From: CAXBDP01 sp964598395
GTDB taxonomy: Bacteria; Bacteroidota; Bacteroidia; Cytophagales; Cyclobacteriaceae
Assembly (NCBI GenBank): GCA_964598395.1
Contig: CAZRBW010000011.1
Span: forward strand, 1-60,516
Length of the DNA: 60,516 bases
Direction: 5' to 3'
Below are positions 17,457 to 25,884 of this stretch, one piece after another. A program made the translations under genes and the position numbers. Every line of letters starts with the position of its first letter. The stretch's first letter is position 1. The notes below the pieces were generated by a model, which saw only the letters and a list, made by a program, of their open reading frames with translations, had not been told where the DNA came from and did no database searches.

Positions 17457-18469
17457 AGAAAAAAATTGGCTTTGCCATCCTTGCTATACTCAGCGTAGTA
17501 GCAGTAATATTTGGCGATATGGTGGCCTATGGCTTAAGTCAAGCCAAAGGACAACTTACCGTAGTTTGGAATGCAAGACCCATCGAGGATTGGCTGGCCG
17601 AGGATAGTTTAAGCGAAAATGAGGTATATAAGCTCAAATTAATTCAAGAAATTAGGCAGTTTGCCTTCGATTCACTCGGGATTAAAGAAAGTAAAAATTA
17701 CACCAAGTTGTTTTACGAAGGAGATGAAACAACCTTATGGGTAATCACGGCCTGTGAGCCATTTGCTTTTAAATCAAAAACTTGGAAATTCCCATTGCTG
17801 GGTACATTTAGCTACAAAGGATATTTCGATAAGGAAAAGGCCAAAGCGGAGCTTGAGGAATTGAAGGCGGATGGTTGGGATGTAAGTGGCCGTGCAGTAA
17901 GTGGCTGGTCCACCTTAGGCTGGTTCAAGGATCCTGTACTTTCTTCTATGCTCAAAAGAAAGGAAGGCGATTTGGCTAATCTGATAATACATGAATTAAG
18001 TCATGGAAGCATTTTTATAAAGGATGATACCGACCAAAATGAGAATGTAGCAACTTTTATTGGTGATAGGGGAGCCGAGTTATTTTTAACTCAAAAGTTT
18101 GGTGTTGACTCTAAAGAGCTTGAACAATATTTGAATAGTAAGGATGATTACAAACATTTCGCTGAGTATTGGCTAGAAGCTTCCATCGAGCTTGAGCAAT
18201 TTTATGCTGATCTTGATATAAGCGACTATGAAAAGGCGACACAACTGAAAAAGGAAAGAATTTCGGAGTTGGTAGAAGGGTTAAAAGATGTGTCTTTTTA
18301 TAACCAGAAGGTTTATCATGAATATTTCGATGAATTGCCAAATAATACCTTTATAATGAATTTTAGAAGGTACCGTTCCAAGCAAAATGTTTTTCAAGAG
18401 GAGTTCGAAAGGAACTTTGATCAAAATCTGAAAAACTATATTGCCCATTTAATTGAGAAGCATGGCTAG
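17453..18469 (+). CDS. Putative aminopeptidase (DUF2265 family)
   Basis: A 338-residue protein with an N-terminal membrane or signal segment (about 5-27) and a gluzincin-like zinc site: HELSH near residue 179 with a following NENVATFIGDRGAE. These match the DUF2265 putative aminopeptidases. An envelope-located peptidase is likely; the substrate is unknown. It overlaps the preceding barrel gene by four bases and is 53 bases ahead of a DUF3108 gene in the same direction. Confidence 0.85.
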   Translation: MKKKIGFAILAILSVVAVIFGDMVAYGLSQAKGQLTVVWNARPIEDWLAEDSLSENEVYKLKLIQEIRQFAFDSLGIKESKNYTKLFYEGDETTLWVITACEPFAFKSKTWKFPLLGTFSYKGYFDKEKAKAELEELKADGWDVSGRAVSGWSTLGWFKDPVLSSMLKRKEGDLANLIIHELSHGSIFIKDDTDQNENVATFIGDRGAELFLTQKFGVDSKELEQYLNSKDDYKHFAEYWLEASIELEQFYADLDISDYEKATQLKKERISELVEGLKDVSFYNQKVYHEYFDELPNNTFIMNFRRYRSKQNVFQEEFERNFDQNLKNYIAHLIEKHG

Positions 18470-18522
18470 TTTTGGTATATATTTTGTCTTAAGGAATCCT
18501 ATGCTGAAAATGTTATTGTGCC

Positions 18523-19341
18523 ATGCGTAATCTACTTGTACTTTCTTTGCTTTTTCTGTTGGCTTTTACCGGGTCTGACAAGCCCATAGGCAACAAAAAG
18601 CTAAAGAACAGTACATTTGGTATAGGTGAAACACTAACTTACAGAGCCTCCATTGGAATAATCCATGCAGCCGAAGCAACCTTCCAGGTAGATGACCGCA
18701 TACACACGGTCAATGGCAGACCTAATTTTAAAATAGATGTATATGCCAAAACCGTAGGTGTTTTTGATGTTTTTCAAAGGGTAAGAGATAATTGGGGAAC
18801 ATTAATGGATACTACCCATATGATTCCGCACAGATCTTACAGATATATTGAGGAAGGAAAATACCGGAAAAATGAAATCGTAAATTTTGACCAGGATCAA
18901 AATAAAGCAGTTCTCTCAAAACTGGATAAAGTCACTAGAAAAGTAAAGGAAACAGAAAATTTTGATGTTCCTGAAAACGTACAGGATTTGGTCAGCGGAT
19001 ACTATTATTTCCGATTGATGGATTTCAGTAAGCTTCAAAAGGGAGATACAGTTTCAGTAAAAGGATTTTTTGATAGCGAACTGTATGACATGAAAATTGT
19101 ATTTGAAGGCAAAGAAAGTCTAAATACGAAATTAGGTGAATTCAAAACGCTTGTTTTTTATCCAGTAATGAAGCAGAATAAGATTTTCGGTAGTGATAAT
19201 CCAGTGAAGATGTGGATTTCTGACGATAAGAATAGAATTCCTCTAAAAATAAAAGTGAACCTTTTTGTTGGGTCTGTTGATATGGACTTGAAAAGCTTCG
19301 CCAATTTACGATTCCCACTCAACGAGGTCGCCAAAAGATAG
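18523..19341 (+). CDS. DUF3108 domain-containing exported protein
   Basis: A 272-residue protein with a signal peptide (about 1-18) and a DUF3108 domain: FGIGETLTYRASIGIIHAAE at the start, the RVRDNWGTLMD segment, and a C-terminal beta-rich part with PVKMWISDDKNRIPLKIKV. DUF3108 is a periplasmic beta-barrel-like fold of unknown role. It lies in a run of three plus-strand envelope genes. Confidence 0.85.
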   Translation: MRNLLVLSLLFLLAFTGSDKPIGNKKLKNSTFGIGETLTYRASIGIIHAAEATFQVDDRIHTVNGRPNFKIDVYAKTVGVFDVFQRVRDNWGTLMDTTHMIPHRSYRYIEEGKYRKNEIVNFDQDQNKAVLSKLDKVTRKVKETENFDVPENVQDLVSGYYYFRLMDFSKLQKGDTVSVKGFFDSELYDMKIVFEGKESLNTKLGEFKTLVFYPVMKQNKIFGSDNPVKMWISDDKNRIPLKIKVNLFVGSVDMDLKSFANLRFPLNEVAKR

Positions 19342-19516
19342 CCAAGACTACTTTCAATTATTGGCTTTTTATCCTCCCGCGTTTTGTCGCATTTTTACAT
19401 TGATACATAATTTGTGTAGATTTAGTCAGGCTTAGTTTCTTTCAATTACAAAGCCTATTACTTTTACACAAACAATTTATTACATCGCTAATGTAGATTA
19501 GCCTAATTGTAATCGT

Positions 19517-20206
19517 ATGGGACATAAAGCCAATCACAGAATTTTAGTAGTAGATGACGATACAGACATTTGCGAATTGCTAAAATATAACCTTGAAAAG
19601 GAGGGCTATGAAGTAAAAGTAGCCCACGATGGCAAACGAGCAATTGAGATTGCGAAGAAATTCCTGCCTGAACTTACTCTTTTGGACATAATGATGCCAA
19701 TACAAGACGGAGTAGAAACTTGCAGACAAATGAGGGAAATTCCTGAACTCACAGGTTCATACATTATATTTCTGACGGCTCGTTCCGAAGAGTATTCAGA
19801 AGTAGCCGCATTTGATGTTGGAGCAGACGATTACATTAATAAGCCTATAAAGCCTAGAGCATTGATGAGCCGTATCAACGCAATCTTCCGTCGCGACCAG
19901 AAAAAGAAAAAGGTAAACAGCACGGTAAAAGTTGGTGATTTAATGATCGATAGAGGGAGCTATACTGTGAGTATTAATGAGCAACAAATATCACTTCCAA
20001 AGAAAGAATTTGAATTACTATTTTTCCTCGCTCAAAATCCGAACAAGGTGTTCAGTAGAGATGAGCTTTTGCAGAATATTTGGGGATTGGATGTGTATGT
20101 CCTTGCTAGAACAGTAGATGTACACATTCGAAAAGTAAGGGAGAAAATTGGAGAAGGATATATATCTACTGTAAAAGGCGTAGGATATAAATTTGAAGTA
20201 AACTAA
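19517..20206 (+). CDS. Response regulator, OmpR/PhoB family
   Basis: A 229-residue two-domain regulator. The receiver domain (about 6-125) has the acidic pair DDDTD, the phosphorylated Asp in LTLLDIMMP and Lys in DDYINKPIKP. The C-terminal winged helix (about 135-228) has the PhoB-type RTVDVHIRKVREKIG recognition region and VKGVGYKF. The next gene is its histidine kinase, six bases downstream. The pair resembles PhoB/PhoR or a general envelope-stress system; the signal cannot be read from the sequence. Confidence 0.95.
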   Translation: MGHKANHRILVVDDDTDICELLKYNLEKEGYEVKVAHDGKRAIEIAKKFLPELTLLDIMMPIQDGVETCRQMREIPELTGSYIIFLTARSEEYSEVAAFDVGADDYINKPIKPRALMSRINAIFRRDQKKKKVNSTVKVGDLMIDRGSYTVSINEQQISLPKKEFELLFFLAQNPNKVFSRDELLQNIWGLDVYVLARTVDVHIRKVREKIGEGYISTVKGVGYKFEVN

Positions 20207-20212
20207 AGATTA

Positions 20213-21289
20213 ATGAGAATAAACTCAAGAGCGGTAGCCCTGATTTTAGCTTGTTCTATAGCCGTAGTTACTACGGCTTTTTTGTCTTTGGTGCCTGAGG
20301 TAAGTAAGATTGCACTAGGCGTAACATTTGTGATTTCATTTTCAGCATCGGTGATTTTTGCTTCTATCACCATGGAGCTTCTTATTTTCAAAGAAGTAAC
20401 CAAAATCTATCGTGTATTAGAAAGGTTGAAAGAAGGAGGTAAGGCAATTAGCCCAAAGAGTCAACTGGACTTTAATAATCCGTTTAGAAGTATCAATAAA
20501 GAGCTTTTTTCTTATGCTTCGATGAAGCAACGAGAGATTGAGGATCTGAAAAAAATGGAAGCTTTTCGCCGTGAATTTGTGGCGGATGTTTCGCATGAAT
20601 TAAAAACACCAATTTTCTCAGCTCAAGGCTATATCCACACACTGCTTGATGGTGCAGTGGAAGATAAGGCAGTAAGATTGAAGTTCCTCAGAAGAGCGGG
20701 ACGCAGCTTAGATCGTCTTGATCGCCTAGTTCAAGATTTGTTAACACTATCAAGAATAGAAACAGGTGCAGTAAAAATGAATTTCGTGAATGTAAATATT
20801 CTTGAAATTGCGGAGGAAGTAGTGGATCAGCTAGAAGATAAGGCAATTAAAAAGAAAATAGACGTTACCTTTGCCAAAGAATTTAAGGATCCAATATTTG
20901 TGTATGCTGATGCAGAAAAGATCTACCAAGTAATGCTTAATCTTGTATCCAATGCGGTAAAATATAGTAAAGACGAAGGTAGCATTATAATTGATTTTGA
21001 GCAGAGTAAGCAAGATGTGACCATCTTTATAAAAGATAATGGTAAAGGAATTCCTCCAGAAGATATCAAGAGAATTTTTGAGCGTTTTTATAGAGTAGAA
21101 AAAAGCAGATCAAAAGAAAAAGGTGGAACGGGTCTAGGACTAGCGATTGTGAAGCACATAATAGAAGCTCACAATTCTAAAGTGATGGTAACAAGCACTG
21201 TTGGAAAAGGCTCAGTTTTCAGTTTTAAACTAAAGCGGCCACAACCAATTATTGCAGAGGAACCAAATGTAGAGCAGGCGAAAGGATAG
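20213..21289 (+). CDS. Sensor histidine kinase, PhoR-like
   Basis: A 358-residue kinase with two N-terminal membrane segments (about 7-28 and 33-54), no sizeable periplasmic loop, a HisKA domain with the phosphorylated His in FVADVSHELKTP, and a HATPase domain with N box LVSNAVKYS, G1 DNGKGIPPEDI and G2 GGTGLGLAIVKHI. The short N terminus resembles PhoR, which senses through a partner or the membrane. It is coupled to the preceding response regulator. Confidence 0.95.
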   Translation: MRINSRAVALILACSIAVVTTAFLSLVPEVSKIALGVTFVISFSASVIFASITMELLIFKEVTKIYRVLERLKEGGKAISPKSQLDFNNPFRSINKELFSYASMKQREIEDLKKMEAFRREFVADVSHELKTPIFSAQGYIHTLLDGAVEDKAVRLKFLRRAGRSLDRLDRLVQDLLTLSRIETGAVKMNFVNVNILEIAEEVVDQLEDKAIKKKIDVTFAKEFKDPIFVYADAEKIYQVMLNLVSNAVKYSKDEGSIIIDFEQSKQDVTIFIKDNGKGIPPEDIKRIFERFYRVEKSRSKEKGGTGLGLAIVKHIIEAHNSKVMVTSTVGKGSVFSFKLKRPQPIIAEEPNVEQAKG

Positions 21290-21297
21290 ATAAAAAG

Positions 21298-22014
21298 ATG
21301 AAGAAAATTAGTTTTGAGAGTTTGATAATAGGTGAGGATTCCAACTATATAGCAGTAAATAAGCCTGCTTATCTTTCTTCCTTAGATGATCGACATGATC
21401 CTGTGAGCTTATTGTCACTGGCGAAGGCGTATGATGAAAACTTACAACTTTGCCATAGATTGGATAAAGAAACCTCTGGTATCTTAATACTTTCTAAGAA
21501 TGCGGAGGCTTACCGCAATCTTTCCATGCAATTGGAAAAGCGGGAGGTATTGAAGATTTATCACGCAATAGTAGATGGCGTGCATGATTTCAAGGAAGAC
21601 GTTGTAAATGTGCCCTTAAAAACATTGGCCAAAGGCATAGTAAGAGTAGATACAAGAGAAGGAAAAGAAGCGACTACTGTTTTCAAAACATTGGAAGCTT
21701 ACAGATTTCACACCTTAGTGGGTTGTTTTCCACTTTCTGGCCGAATGCATCAAATTAGAGTGCATGCTGCATGGATGAAAGCACCACTAGTTGGTGACGA
21801 TACTTATGGTGGAAAACCACTATTTTTGTCAGCTTACAAAAAACAATACAATTTAAAAGTTGGAGAAGATGAACTTCCAATTATAAAAAGAGTAGCTTTG
21901 CACGCTAAAAGTTTTCGATTCAGGACACTGAATGGCGATGAGCTAGGTTGGGAGGCTCCATATCCTAAGGATTTTAAGGTCGCTGTAAATCAATTAAGAA
22001 AATTTACACATTAG
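21298..22014 (+). CDS. RluA-family pseudouridine synthase
   Basis: A 238-residue protein of the RsuA/RluA superfamily. The catalytic motif HRLDKETSG carries the Asp; the C-terminal GRMHQIRVHAAWMKAPLVGD block is typical of RluA. There is no S4 domain. It modifies uridine in rRNA or tRNA; the target cannot be named from sequence. The gene starts eight bases after the histidine kinase stop and precedes the rplM promoter. Confidence 0.92.
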   Translation: MKKISFESLIIGEDSNYIAVNKPAYLSSLDDRHDPVSLLSLAKAYDENLQLCHRLDKETSGILILSKNAEAYRNLSMQLEKREVLKIYHAIVDGVHDFKEDVVNVPLKTLAKGIVRVDTREGKEATTVFKTLEAYRFHTLVGCFPLSGRMHQIRVHAAWMKAPLVGDDTYGGKPLFLSAYKKQYNLKVGEDELPIIKRVALHAKSFRFRTLNGDELGWEAPYPKDFKVAVNQLRKFTH

Positions 22015-22036
22015 GACTGATATTTCCTTGATATTG

Positions 22037-22067
22037 TTGTTTTTCCAAATCTATACTCATATCTTTG
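22037..22067 (+). promoter_or_regulatory. Promoter of the rplM-rpsI-rpsB operon
   Basis: TTG (22037-22039), 20 bases, TATCTTTG (22060-22067): an exact match to the Bacteroidota primary promoter consensus. It predicts a leader of about 55 bases before the GTG of rplM. The leader has a short C-run/G-run pair (CCCTTTTTCAGGG) that could fold into a small hairpin, possibly for ribosomal-protein autoregulation; the latter is a guess. Confidence 0.8.
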
Positions 22068-22128
22068 TGTCCCTTTTTCAGGGGGAACTATAAATGATTG
22101 TTTGTTAAGGCATTAAATTCTACAAGAA

Positions 22129-22572
22129 GTGGATACTTTAAGTTATAAAACCGTTTCGGTTAATAAAGCTACTGCTGATAAGAAGTGGGTGGTAATAGAC
22201 GCAAGTGCGCAGGTACTTGGTCGTGTTTCAAGTCAGGTGGCGAAAGTAATCAGAGGCAAGCATAAGCCTGATTACACACCGCACGTTGATACAGGCGATA
22301 ATGTTATCGTAATCAACGCTGACAAAGTAAGAATGACTGGAAAGAAAATGGACGATAGAGTTTATCTTTCTTACACTGGATATCCAGGAGGTCAAAAATC
22401 AATTACTCCTAGAGAATTGAAAAACAAGTCTTCTCGTTTGTTGGTTGAAAGAGCCGTAAGAGGTATGCTTCCAAAAACAAGACTTGGCAGACAGCTTTTT
22501 AAAAATTTGTATGTTTACGAAGGAACTGAGCATCCACACGAAGCTCAGAAGCCAGAAGTGATAAAACTATAA
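22129..22572 (+). CDS. rplM: 50S ribosomal protein L13
   Basis: A 147-residue L13 with KKWVVIDASAQVLGR, KHKPDYTPHVDTGDNV and GMLPKTRLGRQ, all family landmarks. The start is GTG at 22129 because there is no fitting ATG. The gene leads a classic rplM-rpsI-rpsB order with tsf behind it. A consensus promoter lies about 60 bases upstream. Confidence 0.98.
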   Translation: MDTLSYKTVSVNKATADKKWVVIDASAQVLGRVSSQVAKVIRGKHKPDYTPHVDTGDNVIVINADKVRMTGKKMDDRVYLSYTGYPGGQKSITPRELKNKSSRLLVERAVRGMLPKTRLGRQLFKNLYVYEGTEHPHEAQKPEVIKL

Positions 22573-22588
22573 TCTGATAATCGATTAC

Positions 22589-22975
22589 ATGGAAATTATC
22601 AATACCTTAGGTAGAAGAAAAACCTCCGTAGCGCGAGTTTACATGAGCGCAGGTAAAGGAGATGTAACTATCAATGATCGCAAATTGAGCGATTATTTTC
22701 CTTCTGAAATTTTACAAACTATTGTAAAGCAGCCATTCCACCTTGTGAATGTGCCTGAATCTTTCGATGTCGTAGTAAATGTAGACGGTGGTGGTTTAAC
22801 AGGTCAGGCGGAAGCGATTCGTCTAGGTATTAGTCGTGCATTGTGCGAGAATAACCAAGAGCATCGCCCAGCCTTGAAAAAAGAAGGTTTCTTAACACGT
22901 GATCCAAGAATGGTGGAACGTAAGAAGCCAGGTAGAAGAAAAGCAAGAAGGAAATTCCAGTTCAGCAAACGTTAA
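22589..22975 (+). CDS. rpsI: 30S ribosomal protein S9
   Basis: A 128-residue S9 beginning TLGRRKTSVARVY and ending with the basic tail GRRKARRKFQFSKR that reaches the ribosomal P site. It starts 16 bases after rplM, the standard pairing, and is followed 22 bases later by rpsB. Confidence 0.98.
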   Translation: MEIINTLGRRKTSVARVYMSAGKGDVTINDRKLSDYFPSEILQTIVKQPFHLVNVPESFDVVVNVDGGGLTGQAEAIRLGISRALCENNQEHRPALKKEGFLTRDPRMVERKKPGRRKARRKFQFSKR

Positions 22976-22997
22976 TAGATTTCAAAACGAATTTTTG

Positions 22998-23765
22998 ATG
23001 GCCAAATTAGAATACAAAGATCTTTTGGATGCAGGTGTACACTTCGGTCACCTTACTCGTAAGTGGGATCCAAAAATGGCTCCATATGTTTTTATGGAGA
23101 AGAATGGAATTCACATTATAGATCTTAATAAAACCCTAGCATGCCTCGACGAAGCATCGCATGCAATTAAAAATCTTGTTCGTTCAGGTCGTAAGGTCAT
23201 GTTCGTAGCTACTAAAAAGCAAGCGAAAGACATTGTGACCGAAGAAGCGAAAAGGCTAAAAATGCCTTACGTAACAGAAAGATGGTTGGGCGGAATGCTT
23301 ACCAACTTCTCTACAATACGTAAGTCAATGAAAAAACTTTCTTCAATGGATAAATTGATGAAAGATGAAGCCTACAAGAATCTTGCAAAGAAGGAGCGCC
23401 TAATGGTGCAACGCGAAGCAGAGAAAATGGAAAGAGTGCTAGGTGGTATTGTTGATCTTACTCGCTTACCTGCAGCAATGTTTGTGGTTGACGTAAAACG
23501 TGAGCACATCGCTGTGAAAGAAGCCAAGAGATTAAATATCCCTGTATTCGCAATGGTCGATACTAACTCTGATCCAAGCACAGTTGATTTCCCAATCCCA
23601 GCAAATGACGATGCATGGAAATCAATCACAATCATCACCAAAGCTTTTGCAGCCGCTATCGAAGAAGGTTTGATGGAGCGTAAGCAAGAGAAAGATGACG
23701 TGCGTCAGAATGAAGAACTCGAAGCTAAGAAGCAAGCCGATCTTAAAGAGGCTAAAGCGGAATAA
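22998..23765 (+). CDS. rpsB: 30S ribosomal protein S2
   Basis: A 255-residue S2. The ATG at 22998 is chosen because it gives AKLEYKDLLDAGVHFGH, the conserved S2 N terminus; upstream in-frame codons overlap rpsI and are not S2-like. FVATKKQAKDIV, RWLGGMLTNFSTI and the DTNSDPSTVDFPIPANDDA block are visible. The C-terminal tail is long and charged (about 25 residues), as often in this phylum. tsf follows after a hairpin. Confidence 0.98.
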   Translation: MAKLEYKDLLDAGVHFGHLTRKWDPKMAPYVFMEKNGIHIIDLNKTLACLDEASHAIKNLVRSGRKVMFVATKKQAKDIVTEEAKRLKMPYVTERWLGGMLTNFSTIRKSMKKLSSMDKLMKDEAYKNLAKKERLMVQREAEKMERVLGGIVDLTRLPAAMFVVDVKREHIAVKEAKRLNIPVFAMVDTNSDPSTVDFPIPANDDAWKSITIITKAFAAAIEEGLMERKQEKDDVRQNEELEAKKQADLKEAKAE

Positions 23766-23792
23766 AGTTTACAACAATTTTCGTATAAAATT

Positions 23793-23835
23793 AAAATTGA
23801 ACATTGTGACCCTGCTCCAATGTTCAATTTTTGTT
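23793..23835 (+). terminator. Hairpin between rpsB and tsf
   Basis: A 14-base-pair perfect stem AAAATTGAACATTG / CAATGTTCAATTTT with T-rich sequence after it. It can end or attenuate the ribosomal operon before tsf, making tsf partly independent. Confidence 0.8.
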
Positions 23836-23878
23836 TTAATTCTAACCTGATTATTCACTAAATAAAATAAGACTTATC

Positions 23879-24709
23879 ATGGCTATTACAGCACAAGACG
23901 TCAACAAACTTAGACAAATGACTGGCGCCGGTATGATGGATTGCAAAAAGGCACTCACAGAAGCTGGTGGAGATTTCGATACTGCAATCGAAATCCTAAG
24001 AAAAAAGGGTCAGAAAGTTTCTGCTGCTCGTTCTGACAGAGAAACGAATGAAGGAAGTGTTTTCGTAAGAACTAGCGACGACCACAAAACAGGCGTGATC
24101 GTAGCGGTAGGTTGTGAAACTGATTTCGTTGCTAAAAACGATGAGTTTCAAGCATTAGGTAATGCAATTGCCGACCTTGCTTATCAAATCAAGCCAGCTA
24201 CAATTGATCAATTAAAGGCTTTACAATTAGGAAATCTTACTGTTGCCGATAAGTTGGTTGAAATGATCGGTAAGATTGGTGAGAAAATTGAAATAACTGC
24301 TTTCGAAATAGTTGAAGGTGAAAAAGTGATTAGTTACATCCACATGGGAGCTAAGCTTGGTGTATTGGTAGCAATGGTAAATACTGGCAATGCTGATGTA
24401 AGTGAAGCTGGACGTGATGTTGCTATGCAAATTGCTGCGATGAATCCTGTAGCTTTAGATAAAGATGGTGTGGATCAGAAAGTGATACAACAAGAAATTG
24501 AAATTGGTATGGATCAAGCTCGCCAAGAAGGTAAGCCTGAAGAAATGCTAGAGCGTATTGCTACTGGTAAATTGAACAAGTTTTTCAAAGACAATACACT
24601 GTTAAGTCAAACTTTCGTGAAAGACAATAGCATGTCTATTCAGGAATATTTGGATAGCGTGAATAAGGGACTAACCGTAAGTGCATTTAAAAGAGTAGCA
24701 TTAGGTTAA
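23879..24709 (+). CDS. tsf: Elongation factor Ts
   Basis: EF-Ts is the nucleotide exchange factor for EF-Tu. The 276-residue protein has the UBA-like N terminus with TGAGMMDCKKAL, the VGCETDFVAKNDEF core motif and a complete C-terminal dimerisation region. The position behind rpsB is the usual one. It is followed by a strong terminator. Confidence 0.98.
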   Translation: MAITAQDVNKLRQMTGAGMMDCKKALTEAGGDFDTAIEILRKKGQKVSAARSDRETNEGSVFVRTSDDHKTGVIVAVGCETDFVAKNDEFQALGNAIADLAYQIKPATIDQLKALQLGNLTVADKLVEMIGKIGEKIEITAFEIVEGEKVISYIHMGAKLGVLVAMVNTGNADVSEAGRDVAMQIAAMNPVALDKDGVDQKVIQQEIEIGMDQARQEGKPEEMLERIATGKLNKFFKDNTLLSQTFVKDNSMSIQEYLDSVNKGLTVSAFKRVALG

Positions 24710-24732
24710 TTTTCTTCCCGCATATTATTAAT

Positions 24733-24767
24733 AAAAAAGCCAAGATTTGATCTTGGCTTTTTTGTTT
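24733..24767 (+). terminator. tsf terminator
   Basis: Perfect 13-base-pair stem AAAAAAGCCAAGA / TCTTGGCTTTTTT with a five-base loop and T tail, 23 bases past the tsf stop. Confidence 0.92.
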
Positions 24768-24812
24768 TAAGGTCAATCTCAAATGATAAATGTAGAGGAC
24801 TAGGAAAATAAA

Positions 24813-24838
24813 AAAGCAAGCCAAATCTGGCTTGCTTT
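24813..24838 (-). terminator. Terminator of the coiled-coil lipoprotein gene
   Basis: Perfect 11-base-pair stem AAAGCAAGCCA / TGGCTTGCTTT with four-base loop, followed on the minus strand by TTTTATTTT. It lies 27 bases past the stop of the minus-strand lipoprotein gene. Confidence 0.9.
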
Positions 24839-24864
24839 CACTTTTTCAATCGATTTGAGTTTTA

Positions 24865-25314
24865 TTACTCCTCAGATTTTTCAGCAATTTTAGCTTTAGC
24901 TTTTTCGATGGTAGTAAGGATTTTAGTTTTTACTTCACCAGCTTTTACTTTTTGATCCTCAAGGTATTGCATGATTTCTTCATGCGTTTGCTCATCAAAT
25001 GTAGGCTTGTAGTTTCTCATCCAATCCATCATTGATTTGTTAGCTTCTTCAAGCTCAGCAGCTATTAGTTTTAACTCATTGCTTTTTTCGATGTTTTCTA
25101 CAATTGTAGAGTCAGTCGCTAGACTTTCAGCATCTGCAATTAATTCATTTTTTAAGGTATTTATTTCACCCATTTTAGGCATTACCTCATCATGAATTTC
25201 CATTACTTCATCTTTCAATGAATTCTGTTGTTCTTCTTCTGTAGGTCCGCTTTCGCAAGCAATAGCAGCAAAACCAATAATTACAGCTAAGAATAATGAT
25301 TTGAATTTGTTCAT
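24865..25314 (-). CDS. Putative helical lipoprotein
   Basis: About 149 residues from the ATG at 25314, which gives a clean lipoprotein signal with lipobox AAIAC; an ATG 42 bases upstream would put 14 extra residues before it and is rejected. The mature part is acidic and helical with a coiled coil (about 60-100). It is a lipid-anchored envelope protein of unknown role; similar short proteins are common in this phylum. It is the outermost minus-strand gene beside the metal locus, 82 bases from the periplasmic Cys protein gene, and it has its own terminator. Confidence 0.75.
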   Translation of the reverse strand: MNKFKSLFLAVIIGFAAIACESGPTEEEQQNSLKDEVMEIHDEVMPKMGEINTLKNELIADAESLATDSTIVENIEKSNELKLIAAELEEANKSMMDWMRNYKPTFDEQTHEEIMQYLEDQKVKAGEVKTKILTTIEKAKAKIAEKSEE

Positions 25315-25396
25315 TGTTTTTTTGTTTAAGGAGCAAAAGTAAAAGGCAATCACCAAATTATTGATAATTGCCTTAATTATTTTCTGAACTTCTAGT

Positions 25397-25852
25397 TTAG
25401 AATGCTAATCCGTCAAACTTTGCATCTTTCAGGATATACATCATTTGATCAGGATCCTTATCATTTAACGTAAGAATACCTCTGATCTTGATGGGATTGC
25501 TTGTGTATTTCACAGGCTCTTTAAGAAACACATCCATTACAGTTTCAGGCCCACCAGATCCACAAAAGAAACATTCACTAAGTGGTAGCGAGCTGATAAT
25601 GATATGATCAGGCTTGAACATTCCATCGAATGGAATGATGTAGCCAGGTATTACAACTTCTTTTCCTTCGAGTTTTTTTACATCTTCATCAAATACAGGA
25701 ATGTATAATTCACCGTATTCATCTTTACCAATTTTGTAAGTTACTTTAGATAAAGTACCCCAAATACTGCTATTGAAGTTAATTGATTGGCTTTGAGCCA
25801 AAAGTGTAACTCCAAATACAAGGATAAATGTTAATAAGAAATTACGTTTCAT
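25397..25852 (-). CDS. Periplasmic protein, DUF3299-like, with FFCG motif (copy A)
   Basis: A 151-residue exported protein (signal peptide about 1-20, ending near SQS). The mature part has GKEVVIPGYIIPFDG, then LPLSECFFCGSGGPETV with two cysteines in a C-x2-C arrangement, then a beta-rich end. It is paralogous to the product at 27952-28425 (which has AQCFFCGGAGPET). Both flank the MacB-like ABC genes. A metal- or redox-binding periplasmic role is inferred from the Cys pair and context. It starts 32 bases after the permease stop. Confidence 0.78.
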   Translation of the reverse strand: MKRNFLLTFILVFGVTLLAQSQSINFNSSIWGTLSKVTYKIGKDEYGELYIPVFDEDVKKLEGKEVVIPGYIIPFDGMFKPDHIIISSLPLSECFFCGSGGPETVMDVFLKEPVKYTSNPIKIRGILTLNDKDPDQMMYILKDAKFDGLAF

Positions 25853-25884
25853 GATATTTTAAAATTTTTGATGCTTCTATAAAT

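Noticed and set aside
22899..22997. A longer N terminus for rpsB
   Set aside because: These codons overlap rpsI and encode residues not found in S2; the ATG at 22998 gives the conserved N terminus.
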